Assembly: GCF_000738005.1 (NCBI RefSeq)
Contig: NZ_JHAL01000002.1
Span: 368,633-432,632 of the forward strand
From: Bifidobacterium crudilactis
GTDB lineage: Bacteria; Actinomycetota; Actinomycetes; Actinomycetales; Bifidobacteriaceae
Reading direction: 5' to 3'
Length of the DNA: 64,000 bases
Part shown: piece by piece, positions 46,501 through 54,800 of the stretch
Position numbering within the stretch: the stretch's first letter is position 1
Layout: each line of letters starts with the position of its first letter
Position numbers and translations under genes: made by a program
Notes under the pieces: generated by a model
What the model was told of the DNA's origin: nothing
The model's input: only the letters and a program-made list of their open reading frames with translations
Database searches by the model: none

Positions 46501-46594
46501 ATTCTTCGACTCGCTCAACAAGAAAAATGGCAACGAAGTCACCTACGACGTCGTCACCAATTACACCGAGCTGATGCAGCTTGTCACAGCATGA
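43514..46594 (+). CDS. Type III-like restriction subunit (Res), helicase-nuclease
   Basis: 1026 residues. Superfamily 2 helicase with Walker A ETGTGKT (101-107), motif II IIDEPQ (DEPQ 226-229), motif III RYSATH, and motif VI RRQEIGRGLRLAVDQ. The C-terminal PD-ExK nuclease is intact: GDYNPDWAI with D955, then VAETKG with E973 and K975. The length and domain order match type III Res proteins. It should translocate or switch on DNA and cut when unmethylated sites are sensed with Mod. The gene follows mod directly and completes the classical pair within a larger operon. Confidence 0.93.
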   Translation: MKLQFKVQQYQTDSVNAVVDVFDGQPKYDGISYRVDPGNVRSGMAPLYADSGLRNAEIALNDAQLLANVQKVQRTGNLPLSTSLKGSKAAPHAPNLDVEMETGTGKTYVYIKTIMELHKRYGWSKYIIVVPSIAIREGVKKTFDVTADHFQQWYGTKPRSFIYNSSQLHELERFSSDAGVQVMIINIQAFNATGKDNRRIYDVLDDFQSRKPIDVIAANRPIVIIDEPQKIGAEKSLKALSNFNGLMMLRYSATHKVEHTKVYRLDALDAYNQKLVKKIAVRGITVKGLAGSTAYLYLDAIEISKGALPRARMEIEVQTKTGIKRQVKRVEKGTNLHDLSNGLEAYRPDGKSLVVVDIDANRDIIELSNGDIVFAGQLAGRDVTEDTKRRIQIREVIRAHLDKERELFSQGIKVLSLFFIDEVAKYRDYLQKDTLGEYARIFEEEYAPIRDEVLGELAVDDATAAYQTYLRRDPIRKIHEGYFSIDKRTKHQVNGKVSGRGDDKGESIDTDAYDLILKNKERLLSFDEPVRFIFSHSALREGWDNPNVFVMGMLKKSNNTVSRRQEIGRGLRLAVDQRGERMDEATVGARVQDINELTVVTDESYTDFVDGLQKEISESLAARPRKASVSYFKGKTIQTSTGESVVEEHLARAIYNYLTRNDYIDDDGHITTAYKDAKIEGALAVPTSDVLRPVVDFIWPLVDSLYIDVPKPGDDRKPKKIPLNEANFGRKEFQILWGRINHKAVYEVAFDSSELIRKAISHMDKHLNVASMQYVVQAGEQRDELEADNLSKGTGFAVSSTETVTEALTAGSQVKYDLLGEIAEKTKLTRRTVAGILKGVRPDTFGKFRLNPEQFITESARLINEQKATVIVDHLAYDALDETFDSAIFTENQTKQDLTHAGTKLTKHIYDYVVTDSKIERAFVNELDTSTEVAVYAKLPRGFFIPTPVGDYNPDWAIAFKEGSVKHVYFVAETKGSLSTLQLKGVEDAKIECARKFFDSLNKKNGNEVTYDVVTNYTELMQLVTA

Positions 46595-46638
46595 TGCTGA
46601 CCAGTTGAGTCGTTGGGCAAGCGACGGGAGGTTGATTC

Positions 46639-47700
46639 ATGTCTAGACGCCCCGCGTGGAAATACACCCTTGAAGAGGGGAGACGGCAGGCACTAGTCGC
46701 CATCGACTTCTACAACAGGCCCGGAGATCGACGCAGTTTTGCAGACTTCATCGTCCATATCCACCTTGCATGGCAGAATCTGCTGCACGCAGACCGCGTG
46801 CGACGAAAAGCAGAGATTTTTTATCGAGAAAACGATGGACGACACATCTTTAAGCGAAATCCTGACGGATCGAAAAAGACTTGGGATCTGAGCCAATGCT
46901 TGAAGTATGAATTCAAAGACAATGATCCGATACGAAAGAACATTGAATTTTTCATCGGCCTACGCAACCACGTGGAACACCGCTACCAAGATTCCATCTT
47001 GGCGGTCACAGCAGCAGAGGCACATGCATGCATCATCAACTTCGAATCGGAGCTCGTTCGCCGATTCGGACCGTCCGAGAGCCTCGGCACTGATCTGAAG
47101 TTCCCGATATTTGTTCAGTCATTCAGTCCGACAAGATACGAAGAGCAACGTGTTCTGCGACAGCATTTGCCGCAGAACACTTACACGTTCATCACTGAAT
47201 TTCAGGGGTCACTCGACGAGAATGTGAGGAGCGACGAACGTTACGCATATCGATTGTTGCTGCTACCGATGAAGGGTCCAAAGACAGACGCAGACATGGC
47301 TCTGAACTTCATCCGCCAAGACGATCTGACCGCTGAGGAGCTGCAAGATCTTGTTGGGCAGCGAGGCAGCGTTATCGTGGCGGAGAAATACAGGAACGCC
47401 GCCAATGGCGATGAGGTTCTACCAGGAAAAGCTGCCGCGCAGATTCAATTGAGGATCCCATTCAGATTCAGTGTCAACGACTTCACAACGCTCCGCAAGA
47501 AGTGGGAAATCGGTCCAGTGAAATCGGGTTCAAACAAGCAATTACCGAAGTCTGATGGGTATTGTTTGTACTCACCGACATTCAGGCAGTTTGCATACAC
47601 GCCGAAGCTCATCGAAAGAATGGTCACCGCCCTCTCAACTTCAGATGTGTACGCTACTCTCGTCGGCCATCAGCCTGAACTGAAGCCGCCTGAGAAGTAG
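46639..47700 (+). CDS. DUF3644-like protein with HEPN-type motif
   Basis: 353 residues, start at 46639 with GGGAGG-type site upstream (GACGGGAGGTTGATTC). The N-terminal ~120 residues match DUF3644 as I know it: GRRQALVAIDFYNRPGDRRS, FIVHIHLAWQNLLHADRVRR and IEFFIGLRNHVEHRYQ. The R109-x4-H114 pattern is that of HEPN ribonucleases. The C-terminal ~200 residues have no recognised fold. It lies 44 bases after res on the same strand and is clearly more AT-rich than the ICE backbone. I infer an abortive, RNA-cleaving effector linked to the restriction genes; an independent gene is possible. Confidence 0.72.
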   Translation: MSRRPAWKYTLEEGRRQALVAIDFYNRPGDRRSFADFIVHIHLAWQNLLHADRVRRKAEIFYRENDGRHIFKRNPDGSKKTWDLSQCLKYEFKDNDPIRKNIEFFIGLRNHVEHRYQDSILAVTAAEAHACIINFESELVRRFGPSESLGTDLKFPIFVQSFSPTRYEEQRVLRQHLPQNTYTFITEFQGSLDENVRSDERYAYRLLLLPMKGPKTDADMALNFIRQDDLTAEELQDLVGQRGSVIVAEKYRNAANGDEVLPGKAAAQIQLRIPFRFSVNDFTTLRKKWEIGPVKSGSNKQLPKSDGYCLYSPTFRQFAYTPKLIERMVTALSTSDVYATLVGHQPELKPPEK

Positions 47701-47822
47701 AAAACGGCTTGTTCCTGCTTGATTACCCTCAAAACCGCCATCTGAGCTGTCACACGTCTTGCAGAAGAGGTCCGGCCAGAGCTTGACCGCCTCGCTCTGA
47801 ACGGCTGATCCGGGTTGTGCGT

Positions 47823-47850
47823 CCCACCTGCCCTCCATGAGGGAGGTGGG
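47823..47850 (+). promoter_or_regulatory. Hairpin sequestering the ribosome binding site of the relaxase gene
   Basis: CCCACCT-G-CCCTC (47823-47835) pairs with GAGGG-AGGTGGG (47839-47850): a 12-bp stem with one bulged G and a CAT loop. The 3' arm contains the GGGAGG Shine-Dalgarno of traA, whose ATG is at 47854. Folding would block translation of the relaxase. A factor or ribosome stalling that opens it would turn relaxase production on. Confidence 0.7.
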
Positions 47851-47853
47851 GCG

Positions 47854-50800
47854 ATGACGGTTTCGATGCGGGTCATGAGCGCCGGCGACGGCTACAGATA
47901 CCTGCTCAAGTCGGTGGCCGCGGGTGACGGGGACCGGAGCCTTTCGACCCCGTTGACCCGGTATTACACGGAGGCCGGCAGCCCGCCGGGCTTCTGGCTC
48001 GGGACGGGTATCGCGGCCTTCGGCAGGGGGAATCTCCCGGTTGGCTCCAGGGCTTCGGAGCAGCAGCTCCAGCTCCTGATCGGTATGGGTCGTGACCCGT
48101 TGACAGGTGCGCCGCTGGGCCGCGCGTATCAGCAGTTCGCGAGTGTGGCCGAGCGCGTCGAAGAACGAACCAAGAAGCTCAACCCGAACCTCGATCGCGA
48201 CTATCGGGCCCAGCTTGTGGCGCAGATCGAAGCTGAGGAGAAGGAGCGCGGCACGCGCCATGCGGTGGCGGGTTTCGACTACACGTTCAGCGTGCCCAAG
48301 AGCGTGTCCGCGATCTGGGCGGTGGCCGATGCGGGTACGCAATCCCTGATCGCAACCGCGCATCATGCGGCGGTTGCGGAACTGGTCGAATTGGTCGAGC
48401 GGGAGGTTGCCGCAACCCGGGTGGGCGCAACCGGCTCTGACGGCGCCGTTGCGCAGGTCGACGTGCAGGGCGTGGCCGCAACCGCGTTCGATCACTACGA
48501 CAGCCGTAGCCACGACCCCCAGTTGCACACGCACGTGGTCATCAGTAACAAGGTGAAGACCGTGCAGGACGGCAAGTGGCGCACCCTGGACGGCCGGCCC
48601 ATTCACCGGGCCGTCGTGGCCATCTCGGAGATGTACAACGCCGTGCTTGCCGACCACCTCACCCGCAGTCTCGGCCTGGACTGGGAGGCGCGCACTCGGG
48701 GTCGGGATCGGAACCCCGCGTGGGAGATCACCGGCGTCCCCGAGAACCTGATCGGCGAGTTCTCCACCCGCTCGCGGTTCATCGAGCAGGAGAAGGACCG
48801 GCTCATCGACGCCTACGTGGCCCGTCATGGCCGCCAGCCCAGCCCGAGAACTGTGTTGAAGCTGCGCGCCCAAGCCACGTTGGCGACCCGGCCGGAGAAG
48901 GACGTGCGCTCCCTGGCCGACCTGACCGTCGAGTGGCGGAGGCGCGCCACGCAACTGCTCGGCGAGGATGCCACCACCTGGGCGAGCGCCCTCACCAGCG
49001 GTAAGGCGCTGCCCGCGACGGTACGGGCCGATGACGTGCCGCTCGACGTGATCGCGCAGATCGGCCAAACGGTCGCGAGCGTGGTGGGTGAGAAGAGGTC
49101 GACGTGGACTCGCTGGAATCTGCACGCGGAAGCATCCCGGCAACTGATGGGGTTGCGGTTCGCCTCCACCGCGGATCGCAAGGCGATCACGGGCATGGTC
49201 GTGGACGCCGCCGAACAGGCGTCGCTGCGTCTGACTCCGCCCGAGCTGGCAACCAGCCCCGCACAGTTCCGCCGTCCGGACGGCTCCTCGCGCTTCCGTC
49301 CTTCGGCTTCGACGGTGTTCTCCTCCGAGAACCTGCTCGCGGCCGAGGACCGGCTCCTGGACCGAGCCGAGAAAACCACCGCACCTACAGTTCCCCTGGA
49401 GACCATAGAGACCACCACTCGAAAGCCGGACAAGGAAGGCCGGCTGCTCGGAGACGACCAGAGCGCCGCCCTGACTGCCATAGCCCTCTCGGGTCGAGTC
49501 GTGGATGTGCTCGTCGGCCCCGCCGGCGCCGGGAAGACCACGGCCATGAACGCGCTGCGACGCGCATGGGAGACCGCGCACGGCAAAGGCTCCGTGGTCG
49601 GTCTTGCGCCTTCGGCGGTCGCCGCCCAAGTACTAGCCGAGGACTTGGGCATCGACACGGAGAACACCGCCAAGTGGCTGCACGACTTCCGCACCACCGG
49701 AGCCACGTTCGCTCCCGGTCAGCTGGTCATCATCGACGAGGCCTCCCTGGCAGGCACCTTCACGCTCGACCAGATCACCCAGCAGGCCGAACAGCAGGGT
49801 GCGAAGGTGCTCCTGGTGGGCGACTGGGCCCAATTGCAATCCGTGGACGCCGGCGGCGCGTTCGCCATGCTTGCCAACGCCCGCCGCGATGCGCCGGAAC
49901 TGACCGACGTGCACCGCTTCACCCATCCATGGGAGAAGACCAGCTCGCTCGAATTGCGTCATGGACACGCCAGCGCCATCGATACCCTCATCGAACACGA
50001 CAGAATCCACGGCGCCGAGGAGGAACAGAGCATGGACGCCGCCTACACCGCTTGGCGAAACGACCAGCGAGTCGGCAAGGCCTCCATCCTCGTGGCCGAG
50101 ACCCAGCAGTCCGTCACCGCGCTGAACCAGCGGGCGCGCGCCGACCGGATCATCGACGGCACCATCAACCCCACACGCGAGCTGCCCCTGCACGACGGGA
50201 CCTCGGTGTGCGAGGGCGACCTGGTCATCACCCGGCGCAACGACCGACGCCTCCGCTCAGGGTCGTCGTGGGTGCGGAACGGCGACCGCTGGGTTGTCAC
50301 CCGGTTGCGTGAGGACGGGTCGGTCACCATTCGGCCCACAGGCCGCCGGTTCGGCGGGTCCATCGTCCTGCCCGCCGCCTACGTCGCCGAACACCTCGAC
50401 CTCGGCTACGCGGTCACCGCCCATAGAGCGCAGGGCGTCACCACTGACACCTCCCATGTCGTGGTCACTTCGACGACGACGCGGGAGAACCTATACGTCG
50501 CCATGACCCGAGGACGCCAGGAGAACCACGCCTACGTGGCCATCGACCGGCCCGACGAAGACCACTCCCATGCTCATCCCGGCGACAACCCCGACGCCAC
50601 CGCACGCTCCGTCCTATTCGGTGTCCTCCAGCACGTCGGCGCCGAACCCTCCGCCCACCAAGCCATCGTTTCTGAGCAGAACCGGTGGGGGTCCATCGGC
50701 CAGCTGGCCGCGGAGTACGAGACCATCGCCCAGGAAGCCCAAGCCGACCGCTGGCATTCGCTGCTCGCCGACTCGGGGCTCACCGGCATGCAGGTCGAGG

Positions 50801-51417
50801 ACGTGCTCGCCTCGGACGCCTACGGCGCCCTGTCGGCTGAGCTGCGCAACGCCGAAGCCAACCACCACCAGCTCGACCAGCTCCTCCCGCGCCTCGTGAG
50901 CGTGAGGGGTTTCGAGGATGCTGGCGACATCGCCTCGGTCCTGCACGCCCGCCTGGCCCGAGCCACCATGCGGCCCGCCGGCTCAGGCCGCACCCGCAAG
51001 CCCCCACGCCTGATCGCAGGCCTCATCCCCGAAGCCCAGAACATCACCGACCCAGACATGCGCCAAGCCCTCACCGAGCGGCAGACCCTCATCGAGCAAC
51101 GCGCCGCCACCCTCCTCGACACCGCCATCACAGCAGGCGAACCATGGACGGCCCGGCTCAACCACAAACCCGACGAACCCCGGAAACAGACCGCATGGCT
51201 CACGGCGGCGCGCACCATCGCCGCCTACCGCGACCGCTACCAGATCACCGACAACCAACACCCCCTCGGCCCGAAACCCGAGAACGGGACCGTGAAACAG
51301 AAGATCGACGCCGCTCGGGCGTTGGCCGCTCTCGACAGGGCACGTCAGCTATCCTGTGGCCGTGAGTCAAAACCACAATGGTCCGCGTCACGACAATCGG
51401 TCAGTAGATCGCTGTAA
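47854..51417 (+). CDS. MobF-family conjugative relaxase-helicase (TraA-like)
   Basis: 1187 residues from the ATG at 47854. The N-terminal TrwC-type relaxase has candidate Tyr14/Tyr16 (GDGYRYLLKSVAAGDG), FTFSVPKSVS-like FDYTFSVPKSVSAIW, and the metal-binding three-His motif at H220, H225 and H227 (SHDPQLHTHVV). The C-terminal RecD-like helicase has GPAGAGKTT (555-563) and VIIDEASLAGT. It would nick oriT and unwind the transferred strand. No partner accessory protein lies next to it. The last ~20 residues overlap a broken downstream frame and may be altered compared with relatives. It is the only relaxase in the ICE. Confidence 0.92.
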   Translation: MTVSMRVMSAGDGYRYLLKSVAAGDGDRSLSTPLTRYYTEAGSPPGFWLGTGIAAFGRGNLPVGSRASEQQLQLLIGMGRDPLTGAPLGRAYQQFASVAERVEERTKKLNPNLDRDYRAQLVAQIEAEEKERGTRHAVAGFDYTFSVPKSVSAIWAVADAGTQSLIATAHHAAVAELVELVEREVAATRVGATGSDGAVAQVDVQGVAATAFDHYDSRSHDPQLHTHVVISNKVKTVQDGKWRTLDGRPIHRAVVAISEMYNAVLADHLTRSLGLDWEARTRGRDRNPAWEITGVPENLIGEFSTRSRFIEQEKDRLIDAYVARHGRQPSPRTVLKLRAQATLATRPEKDVRSLADLTVEWRRRATQLLGEDATTWASALTSGKALPATVRADDVPLDVIAQIGQTVASVVGEKRSTWTRWNLHAEASRQLMGLRFASTADRKAITGMVVDAAEQASLRLTPPELATSPAQFRRPDGSSRFRPSASTVFSSENLLAAEDRLLDRAEKTTAPTVPLETIETTTRKPDKEGRLLGDDQSAALTAIALSGRVVDVLVGPAGAGKTTAMNALRRAWETAHGKGSVVGLAPSAVAAQVLAEDLGIDTENTAKWLHDFRTTGATFAPGQLVIIDEASLAGTFTLDQITQQAEQQGAKVLLVGDWAQLQSVDAGGAFAMLANARRDAPELTDVHRFTHPWEKTSSLELRHGHASAIDTLIEHDRIHGAEEEQSMDAAYTAWRNDQRVGKASILVAETQQSVTALNQRARADRIIDGTINPTRELPLHDGTSVCEGDLVITRRNDRRLRSGSSWVRNGDRWVVTRLREDGSVTIRPTGRRFGGSIVLPAAYVAEHLDLGYAVTAHRAQGVTTDTSHVVVTSTTTRENLYVAMTRGRQENHAYVAIDRPDEDHSHAHPGDNPDATARSVLFGVLQHVGAEPSAHQAIVSEQNRWGSIGQLAAEYETIAQEAQADRWHSLLADSGLTGMQVEDVLASDAYGALSAELRNAEANHHQLDQLLPRLVSVRGFEDAGDIASVLHARLARATMRPAGSGRTRKPPRLIAGLIPEAQNITDPDMRQALTERQTLIEQRAATLLDTAITAGEPWTARLNHKPDEPRKQTAWLTAARTIAAYRDRYQITDNQHPLGPKPENGTVKQKIDAARALAALDRARQLSCGRESKPQWSASRQSVSRSL

Positions 51418-51693
51418 CCTGGATCTTCTTCGTGACGCCGTCAAGGTCTACTACCACACATCGAGATAGCAAAACACATCGTCATCGCATCGCGTGACGA
51501 CGGTCTTCCTGAGCCGGGAAACCTCGGGGATGCAGCACGAAAGAAACGAATCGAGGGCATGTCCGGCGGATTGTGCCAGCACCGGCATAATCGGGGCAGC
51601 GGTAGACCTCGCAGAATCGCTTTGCTCACTCTCACATGCCCCCCACGAACACCCTGCCTAGCCTGCTTGGGACCAGAGGCACCGTTAAACTGA
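51362..51693 (+). pseudogene. Frameshifted small ICE gene after traA
   Basis: A GTG frame at 51362 reads NLDLLRDAVKVYYHTSR and stops. Adding one C near 51456 would continue it as PHIEIAKHIVIASRDDGLPE, then RKKRIEGMSGGL, down to the stop at 51691-51693. The second frame has strongly coding composition, so this looks like one gene with a single-base deletion. It overlaps the end of traA. A programmed shift is less likely because no slippery heptamer is visible. No family was recognised. It precedes the YobI cargo block. Confidence 0.6.
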
Positions 51694-51868
51694 GGAATTG
51701 AGATCATGAATTTGCTCAGCGTTTAGTGAAACGAGATTCCTGACACCTGTCAAAGAGAGATGTTCGCGATACACGCTCGACTGGGCATGTCGAAAGATCC
51801 TGGAAGGGTCTTTGCCATTTCTCAACGTGTTGGGCACGACCAGTGGGTATTCATACCAAGGAGGAAAA

Positions 51869-54800
51869 GTGAAGGGTGGCGCTTCGAATGAGTATGGTGA
51901 ATCCTCGAAGAAGGCTGAGCCAGAGGCAGACTCGTCTGCACGTATGGCATCTTCGAATTCGGTGGCGTTTACCTCGCTCGTTCCGCATTACCAAGATGAA
52001 CAACACCGGACCTATCTCAACCGGCTTGAGGAAGCGATCCACGAACCGAAGAACCTCAATATCGCGCTTACCGGACGTTATGGTGCGGGCAAGTCGAGTG
52101 TGTTGGACAAGTTCGAAGAGAACCACAAGTCCACGACACTTCGACTGTCCATCTCTACACTTGGCCCGAATAACGAGGGCGCAACGCTGACCAATCGCAT
52201 TCAAAAAGAGCTCGTGAAGCAGCTCGTGTACAGTGCATCTCCTCAGACCCTGCGTCATACTCGGTTCGCTCGCAGAGTTGAACTTCCGTGGTGGCTCGCC
52301 GCCATCGAGGTCGCGGTAATGGTTGCCATTGTCGGGGCATTCCTGATCCTAATTGGCTGGCTCCCATCGGCGGCGGGACCGCTTTCCGGTCATAATTTGC
52401 TTTTCCGAACCATCGCTTGGGTAGGCTTCGCTGTAGTGCTGGTCGCTGGCGGAACAGCGCTGCGACTAGCGACTCATGACCGATTCATGATCTCTGATAT
52501 TTCAGCCGGTGGCGCCGCTGTCAAGCTTTCAGAGAGAACTCCAACATATTTTGACGAGTACCTCGATGACATTGTCAGTTATTTCGACAATGAGGATGTC
52601 GATATCGTCATCTTCGAAGACCTCGACCGCTTCGACGATCCTCACATTTTCGAGGCGCTCCGTGAACTCAATACCCTGCTCAACCACACGAAGCCGCGAA
52701 TAAAAAAGCGAATGCCGCTACGTTTCGTGTATGCGGTACGCGACAGCTTGTTTGAAAAGCTAGGCGCCGATACGAAAATCAAGGGAGACGATGCCGTCAT
52801 AGCCGAAACGGTGAGAGCCAACCGAACAAAGTTCTTCGACATCGTCATCCCCATGGTGCCTTTCATCTCGCATCGCAACGCCCGCGACCTCCTTACCGGC
52901 TTGCTCAAGACTGCTGGCATCTCGGGCATAGACCGTTCTCTGATTAGCCTGGTGGCGAGATATTGCACCGATATGCGTCTATTGCAGAACATCTGTAACG
53001 AGTACCTCGTCTTCTCTGAACGTCTCCTGGAGTCCAAGAAAGTAGCGCCTGGCCTGACGCCCAGCGACCTTTTCGCGTTGGTAGCCTATAAGAACTTCCA
53101 TCTTGAAGACTTCGAGAACATCTCACGACGTACCAGCGACCTTGACCGACTTTACGACTTTCGCCGAGAACTCGTTCGTAGCTCAATTGTCGGACTTGAA
53201 AGCCGCAAGCGTGATCTCGTCTCCGACAAGGAAAAATCGCACATATCTGTCCAGTTGGCGAAACGCCTTGGAGATTGGCTGCGTACTTTCGCGGAACTTA
53301 ATAAGAAATATTCCCAGTACGCCGGGTGGCAAGGAATTAGCTACGTGGTTGGTCAACATACCTATGCTTCTAGCGATGTTGACAGCTGCGAGTTTTGGAC
53401 TGCTGTCGCTACGACGAAATTAATCGTCATACAGGCATCCCATTACCAGCAGCGAAATAATCTGATATCGCTGAGCGGGTCTGACTTGGCCCAACTCGGA
53501 CCAGATGGCATGGAGCCGGATCGTTGGCGTGAGATCGACGAGGATGCCAGGCAGTCCGAACTTGAAAACATCGACAAGGCTATCGCGTTCCTTCGCGGTG
53601 CCGACTTCGCAGACCTCGCAACAAAGACTCGATATTCGCTCAGAGTCGCCAGACTGGCTGTTATACATACAATGTCCGACGACGGGAAAGGCAGCTCCCG
53701 CACAACGCCTGAGTCATCAGAAACGAAGACCGCCGAAGTGGAGTGCACTTTTGCGGAACTAATCGATAGCACCATGGAGTCCGAGCTTGCGCGCGACTTG
53801 GTAAGGCAGGGCTTCCTCGATCGTAACTTCGCGCTCTATGCTGCCCAGTTTTACGGAAATTTCAACGGTGTTGACGTCGCCAACTTCATCGTGCAGAGCG
53901 TCCAAACAAACACCATGGAAGTTGACTACGAGTTCACCAGCCCCGGGGCAATTTCAAACCTGCTTACAGAAGCCGACGACGATTTCACTCATACCAAGGC
54001 CGCGTACAACATTGACGTTGTCGACTTCCTCCTCGATCATGGCGATCAGCGTGCCGACAACGTGGTCGATCATATTGTCGCTGACTTTGATGATGATGCG
54101 CGCTCGTTCTTGACGTCATACTTCACTTCCGGCGCGCAACGTGAGAAGCTCGCTGCCGGTCTTGCTTCCCGTCCCTGGGCTAAGGTATTCCACTACCTCG
54201 TCGTTGATGATGGGGTTCCAACTGATGTACGCTCCGCTCTTGTAAGCGCGGCACTCGCAGCAATCGATCTCGACCAGGATTACGACTTGACGACGGTGTT
54301 CAACGCGTTCATCGTTGAGCACTACAACGACATGCCGGTATTCACACAGCCGCAGACAGAAGCAGTAGTCAAGAACATCGCAACCCTTATAGGCCGGGTC
54401 GATGTTCTTATCCCAGACCTTGGCCTAATTGATGATGCGCTTCGTACATTGATAGTGAACGGCAACCAATACGAACTCACCGCAGCGAATCTGCGCACTG
54501 CCCTGGATGGCGATGAAGCCCGCAATGTGGGCAATATCGGTTTCGACTACGTGCGTCAAAACAAGACTGTTTACGAATACTGTCTAGCCCACCCTGACAT
54601 CTATCTTGCCGCAGTGCAGAACGATGCTGCCACGCAGTACACCGCTTATGATGCCGAGACTTTGCTCGTGGTCTTGTCGGATACAGCTGAGAAGTGGGAC
54701 GACAAACAGCTCACAGAATTCATCAGATGCGTAGCTCCTGAGTGTCGTGTGGATAGTCTGAGCAAGGTTCCCACAGCAACTTGGCCAATGCTCGCAGACG

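Noticed and set aside
47641..49629. A 662-codon minus-strand frame
   Set aside because: It is opposite the clearly coding relaxase gene and has shadow-like composition.
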